A stretch of 64,000 nt of DNA. It comes from Omphalotus guepiniiformis. Its lineage: Eukaryota > Basidiomycota > Agaricomycetes > Agaricales > Omphalotaceae. Below the pieces are notes generated by a model. The model was not told the DNA's origin, ran no database searches, and saw only the letters and a list, made by a program, of their open reading frames with translations. Positions 33,901 through 46,327 of this stretch are shown here, piece by piece; position 1 is the first letter of the stretch, and every line of letters starts with the position of its first letter. A program made the position numbers and the translations under genes. The DNA is taken from assembly GCA_028554645.1 (NCBI GenBank), contig JAQOOI010000064.1, positions 2,852,001-2,916,000 on the forward strand. Reading direction: 5' to 3'.

Positions 33901-34307
33901 GAAGCGTATTGCCACTCAGAGTAGAGAGTGCGATGACGACGAAGGAGTTGAGGGAGAAGGACTTTGAGATTGTCGTTGCTCCGGGACGTGATGGGACAGC
34001 TATCGGCCGACTGTACGTTGATGACGGTGTGTCGATCGACCAGACGAATGGTACGACTTTGGTGGAGTTCGCATATACGAATGGAACTCTGAGTGTGGAT
34101 GGAACGTTTGGGTTTGAGGTTGGTGTTGATGTTGCACGAGCGAGGTTTTTGGGCGTGGAGAAGGCTCCGCAGGGTGTGAGGGTAGTAAGTAACTCGGGTG
34201 AGTTGGTGGGTGCTAGGATGTTTGAGTACGATGCGGAGAGAGGAGTGGTTAATGTGGCTCTTGGTCTACCGATTACTGGGGCATTTGAGGTGCAGTTGTT
34301 GGATTGA
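30987..34307 (+). CDS. Secreted GH31 alpha-glucosidase
   Basis: A glycoside hydrolase family 31 enzyme that releases glucose from alpha-linked oligosaccharides outside the cell. The N-terminus ([19 protein letters not shown]) is a clear signal peptide. The first exon ends at 31212 and the second runs 31268-31921. Ten or so further exons follow with introns of 45 to 80 nt. The GH31 N-terminal sandwich contains [10 protein letters not shown]. The catalytic nucleophile lies in [12 protein letters not shown] (near 32680-32710) and the acid/base Asp in GKWLGDNAS (near 33225). RSTFAG and FMRN blocks and a C-terminal beta domain follow. Many Asn-x-Ser/Thr sites fit secretion. The stop is at 34305-34307. 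No break was seen. Confidence 0.92.
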
Positions 34308-34907
34308 AAAGTAAATTCACAATTTTTTTTTACAAAACTTGTAACAAACAGCCCAACCAAAACCCGGAAACAATGACATTCAATATGTCACTGCTGTATT
34401 TATGTGCTTACCTACAAATATACAATACCATCCGAAATTGAATTAAAAAAAGAAAAAAAAAACTCTTCTCTCGCCGCAGCATGATGTAGGTCCGACTTGT
34501 ACCTCTCGGATGTGTTGGCTGCTCTGAAGCCCAAGCCTTATCCGGATACATATGTGTGTAGGGATTGGGAAGAGGTGTACAATGCGGTTAGGACCAACCA
34601 GGAGGAATATAGGAATTTGAAGGAGCGTGTAGGAGTGTTGATCAAGTGATTGAGAGATACAAACTCATGCACAATGAGGTTTATAAGATGCCAATTGCAT
34701 TGAAAAGAAGATATATATCAGGTAGTTACTATTCACAAGTATCAGAAGGCAGAACAGGAGTACATATGTGTTAATACTGGTCATTTCTGCATGTACCTAA
34801 CCTATACTGGAAATGACTACAAATTTCTCAAGAAAACAAGAAGAAAGAGATGAGGGATAGGTTGACAGAACAGGAGAAGATCTGCAGGTGAAACTTAGGA
34901 GTACCAT

Positions 34908-37854
34908 TCACAATCCTGCTCCTGCAGATTGAAGTAGCTTCACAATGGTGTCATTTCTATGAGTTATAGCAGCCTGGAGGGCAAATCCATATTCACCACC
35001 CTAAGCATTCACATCTGCACCTGCAGATAAAAGAAGCTTTACAATGGTCTCATGTTCTCTATAAGATGCAGCTTGAAGAGCTGACCCATATCCACCACCC
35101 TGAGCATTCACATCTGCACCTGCAGATAGAAGAAGCTTTACAATGGCCTCATTTCCTCTCCAACTCCAAGATGCAGCTTGTAGAGCTGATCCATATTTAC
35201 CAATCTGAGCATTCACATCTGCACCTGCAGATAGAAGAAGCTCTACAATGTCTTCATGTCCTCTCCAAGATGCAGCTTGAAGAGCTGATCCATATTCACC
35301 AATCTGAGCATTCACATCTGCACCTGCAGATAGAAGACACTTTACAATGGCCTCATGTCCTTCCAAAGATGCAGCTTGGAGAGCTGATCCATAATCACCA
35401 TCCTGAGCATTCACATCAGCACCTGCAGATAGGAGGAGCTTTACAATGGCTTCATTTCCTTCCAAAGATGCAGCTTGAAGAGCTGATCCACAGTCACCAT
35501 CCTGAGCATCCACATCTGCACCTGCAGATAGAAGGAGCTTTACAATGGCCTCATGTTCTTCCCAAGATGCAGCTTGGAGAGCAGATCCATATTCACCATC
35601 CTGAGCATTCACATCTGCACCTGCAGATAGAAGAAGCTTTACAATGGCCTCATGTCCTTCAAAAGATGCAGCTTGGAGAGCTGATCCATATTCACCATCC
35701 TGAGCATTCACATCTGCACCTGCAGATAGCAGAAGCTTCACAATGGCCTCATTTCCTTGCAAAGATGCAGCTTGGAGAGCAGATCCATATTTACCACCCT
35801 GAGCATTCACATCTCCACCTTTTTCAATAAGTCTGTCTACTATATCCAAAAGTCCTGCATATGCTGCATAATAGAGAGGTTCTTGAAAATTTTGCAAAGA
35901 GTTATCCACATTTGATAGAGAGGATGGGCTGTCTGGCTGATATAGTCTCAACCACTGCAGATATGAAGGCCCTGCACTATCCATCAGCTTCATTCCACTG
36001 TGAATAGTCATTTCATCCATTGGTCCCATTGATTTCCCATGATATGTCCAGTACATTGCTGCATATTCAGCCATGGAACTTCTTGAAGATCTATTGGCCT
36101 TCTTGAATGCAGATGAGTCTGTGTGCCATAATAGAGAAGATAGATGATGCAAGTATGTGCAATAAGACCATGTGCCAGCCTCTCATCAATCTTAAAAAAT
36201 ACAGCTGACTGATGTTTTATATGGTCTGCAACCAAGAATTCCTTTACAGAGTAATGAGCCAACTGCACAACTGGACCCTGAATAGTCACTAGTGTGGTAT
36301 CCACAATCTTGTGAAGTCTTTTGCCAAGACCATGATCCCTGTACTTTGTCTGAAATAAACAGCTGTTCAGATCAATGGCCAATATTTCAGCCAACTCCTG
36401 GATTGTTGGAGGTCTTGTAGCATATGTGAGCCACTGCAGAATAAGTTTTGCATGCTTCTTCTGCTTCTCTGAGATGCAGCATAGCTTCTCAGTATATGTT
36501 GTTTCCAGGTCAGGTGGAAGTTCTTGCAGTGTTTCTTCCACTGCCCAAGAAGTTCCACATTGCAAAAGTGTGGTCATTTGACAGTCTACCCATCGGAATC
36601 TTGATGATTGTTCTGAGTCAGTTATCAGTTGATAAGATAAATAAAGTCTTACTGTCCATGTGCCCCATTCATCAAGGATTCTTTCACTTTCACCTCCATA
36701 TCATCTGCAAGCTCTAGCCATGGAATGTGATCATTCAAGTAAAGCTGGACATCTTTATTGATATCATCATCATTTAGCTGGATGATAATGCTCTTCATGT
36801 ATTCAACTCTCAGAGGATGACGGCTAGTAACCAGCACATACACCTTGTTAAGAGCAAGTAGGCTATAGATGAATGCAGTGACTTCATGTTGTGCTTGTTC
36901 ACCAGCCTCATCCATGGCATCCATGATAATGAACACAGGTTGCAAAGATATCCAAGAGAGTAAAACTCTTCTGATAGTACTTTCTAGGACATCAAGTGCT
37001 GGTACCTGATGTTTGTCATGGAATTGTTCATAGAGGCTCTGTATATCAGATGGTCCACCTTGAGAAGACAAGGTAGCCTGAGCCAGCAGAGATGAGAGAA
37101 GACCTCTATAATCTTGCTTTGAGGTATCTCTTGAATCAAAGTAGTGATAGAATGGAGGTAGACCTTGACCAGATTGGCTGCTTTTGAAAAGCTGGTCAAT
37201 AACTGTAGTACTAGCAGTTTGTCCCAAATTTAGATTGCATAATCACAGATGTGCAATAAATGTCTTACCACAGAAAGGTCTTGCCAGCGCCAGCTATATA
37301 CAAATGAGATATTGTGAAATACAGAAAAAGATAGACTTGCCTTTGCCTTGTATCCAGAGTAGTTTGCCATGTTCTTTCCAATGAATATATCTGAGATCAG
37401 CAAGGAGCCAATCACCAGTACCCTTCACTTTCTTGTCTCTTGTACTATTGAAATTTGTGGAAGAGTCTGGTGCCTTCAACCACTGCAGAATACTAATCTT
37501 TGGGTCAGATGCTGGGACATTATAATTAGAACCAGTCATTGTATGCATGATTGTTATACCATTGACATTGAAGTCACCTCCAATAGCATTGAAGCTGCCA
37601 CCCATTATAGTAACATGAGCACTATTATTGAGAATACCAACTTGACTAGACATACTTCTGAGTGTCTGCAAATGCTATACAGTTGACATCACTTGATTGG
37701 TAGAACCAGAATTGACTGGTGTCAGATTGACACTTGGAGATTGCTGCAGCCATTGGCTATACTCAATGAGTGAAGTACTTATATTCTGTTCAAAATAACA
37801 GACATACCTGTTGATACTTGATTGAGAATGAGACACTGGAAATTGATTCGACAT
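34908..37854 (-). pseudogene. NACHT-ankyrin NLR receptor, decayed
   Basis: Fungal NOD-like receptor of the kind linked to non-self recognition. The start is ATG 37854 (MSNQFPVSH). The N-terminal part has a glycine-rich segment (GGSFNAIGGDFNVNG, about 37590) before the NACHT. Walker A (GKAGAGKT) is assembled across an intron near 37340-37270. Walker B is FIIMDAMDE (about 36920) and a helical NACHT tail follows. About nine ankyrin repeats of 33 residues (HEAIVKLLLSAGADVNAQDG) run from about 35850 to 35000. Two lesions are visible. The NACHT frame (36008-36577) and ankyrin frame (35001-36152) differ by one base near 36135. The stop TAG at 35001-35003 replaces the CAG found in sister repeats, and one more degraded repeat continues to a TGA at 34908. 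It is either a pseudogene or a truncated allele. Confidence 0.85.
35001..35830 (-). repeat. Near-identical 99-bp ankyrin repeat array
   Basis: At least eight 33-codon units are almost identical at DNA level (core IVKLLLSAGADV), and one has an extra two codons (SW). Variation concentrates at a few codons, for example FEG, WEE, LEG, WRG and YRE before the conserved HE/NE. The reverse strand stays open for over 250 codons because of the repetition and is not a gene. Confidence 0.9.
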
Positions 37855-37902
37855 GGTGGTAAGAGAAAGAGTGAGGGTTTGGGGCCCTTCAGCGTATTAG
37901 TG

Positions 37903-37927
37903 AGCTGTTATCGATCATCGATAACAG
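37903..37927. repeat. 25-bp perfect palindrome upstream of the NLR
   Basis: GCTGTTATCGAT and its exact reverse complement flank a single C. It lies 49 bp upstream of the NLR start codon, so it may be a dimeric factor site, a hairpin in the leader, or a remnant of terminal inverted repeats. Confidence 0.7.
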
Positions 37928-38929
37928 CCACGCTACATTCATGAGGTGATATCTGAAATACATAAATGGCAAACCTTGAAGTCTTAGCATATGACGCTAC
38001 TACAGCGTAAATTAACGTATGTATAATAACGAGCGAACAATATAAAGTATAAATAAACTCTGAGGAAAACAAGGGGGAGTCGCGCTAGAAGAGTCTTCCG
38101 CGCTAGCACGGGCACACCTTGAAAACACAAGGCACACCGACGCAACAGAAAAATCCGAGAGAAACGCATTATGGTCTTTGGGCGATGCTTAATCCGACGT
38201 CACACCCTAAACCAAGCGCAGATTAGCATCGAACAAGACCGCACACCACCTCCAAAGAACGCCATCTCACCATTCTACTCTCCCAGATCATTACGCCTCA
38301 TCCTCTTACTAATCGTTGTCCCACTGCTCCGGCGAGAATACGAAAACTGCGACCGACGGGGGTGCCGTAGGTGGGGTTACATATCACATTTGGGAGGGTC
38401 GGAAGGTTGGACGTTGTTGGCTGAGAAGGAAGAGCGGCGGCGAGGGAGGGGAAGTAGATGTAGACTTCGCCAAGACATGCTACATTAGTCGGAAAGAGAA
38501 GCTGTGACCTGTGTGTGCACCAGAACGTTTTAGCGCTTGTGATTCAAGTACGGAGGATGGTGATCATGCGGCAAAGAGCTACATAGTCAAACGGAGACCT
38601 TAGTCTGCGCCGCTCTTGCTGGGAACGGTAGTACCGGTGCGAATGCAGGGAAGGGTGTATGTTTGGGGTGCGAGTGACGTGATAGAGGTGTGGGAGAGGA
38701 AATACGAGGAAAAATATAATGTGGATTCATTAATGAAGGAGATTGAGCTTTTCTCAAGTGCTTGGTCGTGATATGCGCCTGATATTGGTCTTGTACTTGT
38801 ATGGCTGTTGGCTAGGACGTCGTCCTAACAGCTCAAGCTCAAGCTGAAACGTCTTCCCTCCTCAGACCTCCTGCGAGTAAACCCATGAACGAATATCAAC
38901 CAGAGTTGAATCTCGGACACGGACTTCTG

Positions 38930-39240
38930 CAAGGTATTGCCAGTGGTGTGGGCAACGATGAAAATGAGGATAAGAGTAGCAGTTGTAATTGTCCCTCCGC
39001 CGAGAAAGTGGTAGTCCCCTGGGTGGTCCTATAATAAATGTCAGAACGAAATACGAGAATGCTTTACGCATATACACACCTGAAAGACCAAAGTCCAACC
39101 ATCAACGTTCCGAAGGAACGTCTGAACGAAGAACGAAAATCGCCAAAGTTTGAGCTCTGATCTGGTTCCCGAGTTTCTCTGGCTAGCAAGGGAACACGAG
39201 GCAGACAATGCTTTTGTCATTGTGCTCATCTCCCTCGTCG
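38930..39240 (-). pseudogene. Degenerate membrane-protein fragment, copy 1 of a tandem pair
   Basis: The minus strand can be read with a hydrophobic segment (FLGGGTITTATLILIFIVAH). The DNA is similar to 39515-39770, for example GGGCAACGATG and AATACGAGAATG followed by TTTACGCATATAC in both, but they differ by many substitutions and indels. The pair may be old duplicated gene pieces. Direction is tentative. Confidence 0.5.
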
Positions 39241-39514
39241 ACTCCAAGTCTTCACAGACTTCGCTCGCCGCTCGGTGCTCTTGGTGGAATCATTTGAAAA
39301 AAATGGGAAGGCTAGGAGTATCAAGATCCGAAGAAACACAAGAACAAGGCAATTGTGCGCTCGAGCTTCAGTTGATAAAAACATCGAACGTATAATGACA
39401 TCGGTCGTGTACACAAAAGAATGCGATTCTCATCGCTCGAGCCTCAATTTATCGAGCGATTACAACATGGTGTGTCTTTGGCCATTCAAAAAACTCGAAA
39501 GTCCTGAGCTTGGG

Positions 39515-39770
39515 ATATTGCTGGTGCTGATTTGGGCAACGATGCGAATAACAGTTATGATTAAACTCCGTCCAGAAAGTGATAGACCTACAGTAATATC
39601 AGATCAAAATACGAGAATGTTTTACGCATATACTCACTCACCTGAGAAGTCAAGATTCCAGCCAGTCAAACGTTCCGAACGAACGAACAAAATCTAAAGC
39701 TTTAATCTGATTCCTGAATCCTGGTATTCTCCAGCTACCGAGACTAACGAGGGCAGACATTGCTATCGTC
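39515..39770 (-). pseudogene. Degenerate membrane-protein fragment, copy 2 of a tandem pair
   Basis: Similar to 38930-39240 at scattered blocks including AATACGAGAATG and the TTTACGCATATAC stretch. No open frame is kept across the block, so this copy looks dead. Confidence 0.45.
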
Positions 39771-42700
39771 GGACCTTGCTAGGGTATACGTATGCAGAAT
39801 CACTGGGAAGACGTGAGGCCAGCAGATTCGAAGAAAACTGAGATTTCCGTCTTTCCGTGTAAGCAGTGAAGCACGTAAGTATCGAATTCCTGAATCCACG
39901 TCGTCGTCACTGAGATCTATGTAGGCCCGGCGATGGCGATGGTAATCATGGTATGTGGACGAAAGCAGGATTGGTGATCTGGGCCGTATGGCCGACATTT
40001 TAGTGAGTACAAACAGTAGTCAATAAACTCCGTTTCTTTCTAAGAATTTAACTGGTTTCTTTGAATCTTTCAGTCCTTCGATTTCGAACAACCATGAACT
40101 TGACTTGAACTTCTTCACAAAGGCGTTATGTACTCACATTCGTATCCGAAACATCCATTTCGTCTCACTAGCAAGTATATGGTGAGTTATACAAAACGCC
40201 CTATGATCCGTAGCCTTCCAAGTTAGCCGCTAAGATGAATTTACATCACAGCACAATCAATTTGAACTTGGCACGAGAAACAAAGAACACAAAGACTACG
40301 AAAACACGAGTATCACATATCAAAGAGAACATGGGCAAAACCGAATCCTATAAAAAGCATATAACTTTCAAGATGTACGTCGCTTCTCGCCTTCAACTCA
40401 TACTTCCATCCAGCTACTGACGAACTACAGAGTTAGGGCAATGTAGTTCATCGTACTATGGTTCGGGAACCCTTCGACATCGCTCGCTCGCGAACATTAT
40501 TCCAAACCGCGGTGGATCATTCGTGGGTGACGAAACGTTATCCACGGACGGTGGTGTCTGGAGGTCTCTGTGGTTCGGGGATGTACAAAGGTGGCATGGT
40601 AATGGGAAGGGGTATGGCTATGGCTATGGCGCTTTCCCTTCCTACTGACCCCACCAAACCCTGCGGAGTCCCTCGCCCCCTGCCTCTCGCCCCCCGCCTC
40701 TCGGTCGGCTTCACCTGCACCCCTCATAACCTCTGCTCAGCAAAATCAACGCTTCGTTGGTACTCTCTCCACCCTCTTCCACCATATGATCCTTTTCTTT
40801 GAGGAGGCGCCCTCAAAGGAATGACCTTTGTTCGTAAACTGGACCGAACTTGTCGTGGAATGAACGGCCATACGTGGCACGGAGGGTAGACGAAGGATAT
40901 GGAGCAGGATCAGGACAAGGCCAAAGTGGTGCTCACCTCCACCGCTTTGATGTTGATGTTGAATGTCGGGTGCAAGATGAACGGAGGAGGTCGGAGGCGC
41001 TGGGAGGGAGAAGGAGGCGGCGAATGCAACCTGAAACCATGAGGAATGGCGCTCGGTGGTGCGGTGGTGTCGTGTCGACGTGCGTGATCGAATACGCTTC
41101 ACAAAGTTCCGACCATCCTATCCTCGTCAGCACGAGTACAGGATTCAGCGCCGAGTTCGTTTGCGTGTAGAGGAACGCGATGAACTGGGAGGAATCAGGC
41201 GTAGGCAGCAGCGCGGCGATACCATCTCACGCAGTGGAACGAACTCTGTTCTGGGCTGCTCCAATTTGTGGTGTCGTTCTCTGGCTTATTCGATCTTAGC
41301 GGCGTATTGAGGGCCCAAGAACGAACAAGAGCAGATTCTTTGCTGTGCTGTGCTTGATGAATATGCAGCTACGATGCAATCAATGGACAATTCTTCCAAT
41401 CGCGACTGAATGGAATCGTTTTTTGCCGGCGCCGGCCTCTTGTTTCTCCCCTTGGAAATTTTGCATTAGTTCATCTGTATCGGAGCACACAGCCTAGAGG
41501 TGCAGATGCTCGAGGTAGTCGCATCACTCCTCCGAGTTCGAGTTCAATCCAACTGGGCGTCTCCCTATTGACCGGAACAACCCTTCCAGATTCCAGAACA
41601 ATCCTCCCTTGGAGAATTGGTGATGCGCTGGCGAATGGCTCCCGCTGAGTCCAAAGGTCACGGTGGCTTCAACCCAGGCTTATCATAAGTACGGTGGCGC
41701 GTACTTCACTGACCGCGGGCTGGGCTGAGGTTCAGACGTTCACGCGTGAAGGGAATGCGGCTCGCTCAGGTGAGGGCGGGCGCGAGAAGGCGCGAGAGTG
41801 TTCTGGCGACTCGAAGTACGCGAAGACTTGGGACTTGGGTAGAGACGCATTTACGAGGCTTTTCAGCGCGAAGTTTCTTAATGGGTCATGGGTCGTGTCA
41901 CCAGAGGAGCCGAGGCTGGGTCCTGGGTCCTGGTCTCGTATTGGTACTCTTACTCTTTCTTTTCTTCTTCGATGGACTCGGAGGGAGGAGGCGTGAACGA
42001 GGGGGAGGAGGCGTGAGTAGCACTGAGTACACGACGAGTAGCGATCGTCGATGTGCTTTTGCGTTCCTCCCGTGACCTTGGTGGCGATCTATGGTGGAGG
42101 ACGTGAGGATAGAAGTGAACGAGTTGTTGAGTTTTTATATGTAGACCGCTGTGGCCATGGGGAGGGGTGGCTTGAACTCTTTGAAGCTGTGACCGTTCTT
42201 CAGAACACTTGAAGGACAAGGACAATAGGTTGAATGACTGTAGCGCACTTGCAAAGTACTTCTTTATCTCCCTCTTGATGTTGGTTTTTCGCGGTTGTTG
42301 CAATTGCATTTTTATGATATTGTTCAAAGTCTCAAACGCGTCCAAGGAATCGCTGGATTGAATAGTCATTGTCAAAGGGGTCGTTGAGAAGAGTGAATGC
42401 GCGTCGCGAACGACAGTTGTCAACAACTTTCTCTGTTACTGGTGTTTCTGTCTAGGGACCGTACCGTAATAAACTTCCTTCCTTCCTTCCTTCCTCCATC
42501 ACATACAACACAATCAAGGCAGAAGTAACAAAGGGCAGGCAAGCCGCAAGGGCAAACGGCTGTGCCCACTGCCAACAAGAGATAATTATATTCATCGCTA
42601 TTCACGGATGAGCGTCTCATCTCGAAGAAAGAACCCATTCATACCTTCTGTCCCAACAGCGGTTGACCGTATGCTTAGATTTCTATCGCCGTTTTCCACC

Positions 42701-43557
42701 GCTACCATGGCCAATCCGATGCATATGGCAATCTATCTGTCAAGAGCCTTGCGATGCAGATACGCGCTGGAAGCAAAGGTGTCAGAATCAGATCGATGTC
42801 ATGGATGGGAGGGTTCGAATTCGTTGTTCGTTGTTCGTGTCATTGTTTGAGAGATCATTGATATATCCCAGTCTAAGTATAGCTGATTGTGTTTCTAGGT
42901 ATCTTGTTTTGTGGTAATTTGGGATATCGATGGTTTTGAGTGAGTCGGGGACTCTGAATCACTTGGTTAAAGCTTTGACCACGCATATACCCACTCCGAG
43001 TCCTTTTGCGTACTTAGAAAGCGAAAGCTGAGAAATCTGATACATCCAGCCTTCGATGATTAGAAACCCGCGAGGGGTGGTACATCCAGTCCATACGTCC
43101 ATATGATGATGTATCGATATCATTAGTGATATCTTCCATGTCCTGGAAACATATACATAAGTATATTCAGATTATTCTCGTACGTCCCCCATTCCCATCT
43201 ATCTCGCCACTGATATGATGCCCGCGTTTACGCAGTACTGCTCTACACCGCAGCCTGAGCTGTTCCATGTCGTCTGTGCAGACTGGCACCCCTATAAAAG
43301 AAGAAAATAGTATCAAGTTTTTTTCTCTCTCCAGCTCAGCCTCAGCCTCAGCCTCCTTAAGTTCGCTTTCTCATTCTCCTACCCACCCCTTATTGCTTCC
43401 GCTTCCATTCCATTTGGCTGGTAAGATCCCCTCACGGTAGCGGGGTATATATTCGACGAGGGGCTCATGCATTGTTCTTGGGTTCCCCTAGTGCCATTTT
43501 TTGTTTTGTCACTCAATTTGAACAACGGGAACTCGACTCGACTCGACTCGACCGACG

Positions 43558-44036
43558 ATGCGTTTCACTTTCAGTGGCCTTTCGGTGATGATCGTGGCGC
43601 TGCTCTCGATGGCTGGTGTTTTTGCTTCACCACTGCGCGTACCAAAGTACGTTTTTCGTCTCGTGTTATCGCTGTCCCTTGATCAATTGTTGACGTTGAG
43701 CTTTTGTGTGGGTTGAACGTGATGCAGGACTCGGACTCGGACTCTAGGCAAGACACTTGACCTTCGCTCGACTCAGAATGACTTGCAGGAAGTCTCCCGA
43801 CGTGCTGAGCCTGAGTCTGAGATGTTTGAGTACGTCCCAAGTCCGATCTATCCTCAGTATAAGCTGACTTGGCAATTTGAAATTGAATGTGCAGAAGAGA
43901 TGTTCAAGTTCGTAGCTTTGTAGAACTTGAAGTGCGTGAGGAAGGAGACCCGGAGCTTGTCCAGCGTTGTGATCACGACGATGTTGTATGTATGATGCAG
44001 AATGCGCCTAACCATGCAAGGCCTGGAGGGCATTAG
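43558..44036 (+). CDS. Small secreted protein, 3 exons
   Basis: The model is join(43558..43646, 43728..43829, 43895..44036), about 110 residues, with both introns GT..AG and phases agreeing. The N-terminus is a signal peptide (MRFTFSGLSVMIVALLSMAG, cleavage after VFA). The mature part is charged, with a dibasic RR that a Kex2-like protease could cut. It ends with two cysteines in a short tail (RCDHDDVVCMMQ). A run of ACTCG pentamers lies just before the ATG. The family is not recognised; such proteins can be effectors, pheromone-like precursors or wall proteins. Confidence 0.7.
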
Positions 44037-44490
44037 GGTAGCGTGTGGGTCGGGTGTACACTGTACCTGTATTGTACTGAAGGTCTTTTTGTTACTGGAC
44101 TTGATTGAGCTCGAGTACGCGGCCCCTTGCTCCAGTTGATACACGTATATTTGATTCCTTTTGATTCCTTGTCTGGTATATATTGAACAAAGCGATTTCT
44201 TGAATCTGTACATACTTTACTTGGCTTAGTACTCCGTTTGAACTCTTTGACCGTCAACCGTCTGACTGTCATTTGAACAATAAGATAAGAAAGCGCTCGG
44301 ATATCATAAAAGCACATACGTTTTTTTTTCTTTCTTCACATCACTCTCGTTTCTTCCCTCTCATACATACACACACCTAGTCGTCCATACTTTCACTTTT
44401 CAATCCCAGAGTCCGAAGCTATCAGTGCTATTGTCAACTTGAACGTTGAAAGGAAACTCAAATTTTCACAAACAAAAACGTGACAACAAC

Positions 44491-45740
44491 ATGCCACTCT
44501 CCCTCCAACCTCTCTCCTCAACAACCGCCCACCTCTTAGGTCTCTTCTTCGCCTCGACCTACGTAGGCTCAATATACATCTCCAAACATTCCAGACTCAT
44601 ATTCGCCAATGTCACTCCCACTTCCACCGCCACTGGCACTACCACTGGCACTACCTCTTTTGACACGAAGGAAAGACAAAGAGCAAGAAGAGAAAACGAA
44701 CAATGGAGAGACGATCCAGACGTTATACGATCCAGACTCAAAGCTGTGTCTCTCGCTACACTCATAAGCCTCCTTGCTGTTTGGGCTTTGGTCAGTTCGT
44801 TGTATGAAGGAGATGGAGGAGGAGTAGATGTTACGCACACGCATACGTTGACGCTGACGTTGAAACACACCATCAACCTTCTCGGGTTATCGATTTCCTT
44901 CCCGCCACCCAAAACCTTGCAATCTCTCCAATATGCTGTTCTACCACATCTGGTCACCCCACTTCTTTTCTTGGGGCCTTTGTATGTGGGTTTGAGGACA
45001 CGGGATAGGGATAGGGATAGGTGGAGTGTGAGTGAGTATTTTAGGGATAGGTTTTGGAATATATTTGGTGTTAGGAATTATATTTTGGTGCGTGCTCATA
45101 AGTTTTCTTTAGTCGAAGAGAATCACGATTGACTGACTGAACTGACTTCTATTGATGTATAGGCACCAATAACCGAAGAACTCGTCTTCCGCTCATGTAT
45201 CCTCGCATCATACCTCCTCTCCCCCTCCCTCGCCTCATCCCCAATCCACATGATTTTCGTAACACCTCTTAACTTTGGCGTCGCACATCTCCATCACGCA
45301 TGGGACACATACAATCGATACGGAAGGACCAAAGCAGCTCTAAAACGAGCTATCTTAACTTCCCGTACGTTCTTTCTCTCCCCCTCTCTCCCCTCCACTC
45401 TAATTTTTTTTTTGGTCCCAACACCCTCCCTACTCCTCCCTTTCCTTCCCTCCCCTACCCTACCCTGCCCCTACCTTCGTACGCAGTATTCCAACTAACA
45501 TACACAACCCTCTTCGGCGCCCACTGTGCATTTCTTTTCCTAGCGACCCGCTCGATATTCCCGTCGTTGAGTGCGCATGTGTTTTGTAATATTATGGGTG
45601 TACCGAATTTTGGTGGGGATGTGAGGCGTTTTGGATGGTCGGTTTTGGGTGTGTATTTGGTGGGGATTGGGGGGTTTGGGTTGGCTGTTAGTGGGTGGGG
45701 GAGGAGTTGGTGGTGTGCGAGGGAGAGTTTGGGGATGTAG
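44491..45740 (+). CDS. RCE1: CAAX prenyl protease 2 (RCE1 type)
   Basis: An ER membrane protease that removes the last three residues of prenylated CAAX proteins such as Ras and mating pheromones. The model is join(44491..45087, 45163..45364, 45487..45740), 350 residues. Several hydrophobic helices are present. The ABI/CPBP motif EExxxR appears as PITEELVFR at the start of exon 2, followed by the metal or catalytic histidines in FGVAHLHH and later HVFCNIMG. A Thr/Gly-rich insertion follows the first helix and an Arg-Asp repeat (RDRDRDRW) precedes the first intron. The stop is at 45738-45740. Confidence 0.92.
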
Positions 45741-46327
45741 TGAGTGAGTGCGCTCGGTTGTCGAGACTCGATCTGAGAACGCCTCGGAGAAGTTTTTGAT
45801 AGATGAAGGATATGTCTTTCTTGTGTATACCCATTTGTTGGTACTACATACTCTGCAACCTATTTATTGACTAGAGAATTTCTTTGGATTTCGGTCTTCC
45901 AGTCACACCAAGGTCGCTTTCGTTCATCTTTTAACGCACTGTCATCCGTTGAACGTACAACTCATTATGAACAAGTATGTTGCTCTACTGAGGCTTCATT
46001 TATGAGGTTTCGATTCTCCTTGGACCTCACTGAATCCTCTGCTAACAAAGGTAAACAAAAACAAGAACGACAAGTCAACCCAACGGAATTCTCGGATTTT
46101 GCAGCGGCCACCGCGTGGTCGGCTTCATCCGTTCCGGGGCAAGACAACGATGTGAGTGACAGATTGAGATTTACATTAGGTAGGTATCGGAAGGACGAGT
46201 GCCACTTTAAAGAGGGTCGTCATCATTTCTCGTGTATTTCGTCTCTTTGGAACAGACAAAAACATATGTTACATATCACAGTAAATCGGACAAGGTGTAA
46301 TACAAAAGTGAATGCATATCAGACTCC
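45741..46327. other. Intergenic region between convergent genes
   Basis: A plus-strand frame from 45867 runs to 46436 into the next gene on the opposite strand. It lacks an ATG start and family features, and is best seen as trailing untranslated sequence. Confidence 0.45.

Larger units (their letters stand above)
37928..43557. other. Gene-poor region of 5.6 kb
   Basis: No gene model could be supported. A degenerate tandem duplication lies at about 38930-39240 and 39515-39770. Frames at 38171-38488 and 40458-40802 are open but of biased composition and unknown family. A TTCC microsatellite lies at 42477-42494. A minus-strand hydrophobic frame near 38860-39030 (GGGTITTATLILIFIVAH) may be an exon of a lost membrane protein. 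Confidence 0.45.

Noticed and set aside
35066..35830. A 254-codon plus-strand frame opposite the ankyrin array
   Set aside because: It is kept open by the repetition of the 99-bp units on the other strand and has no independent support.
40458..40802. A 114-codon frame with Met-Ala-Met runs
   Set aside because: Composition is biased, there are no neighbouring exons, and the reverse strand is equally open.
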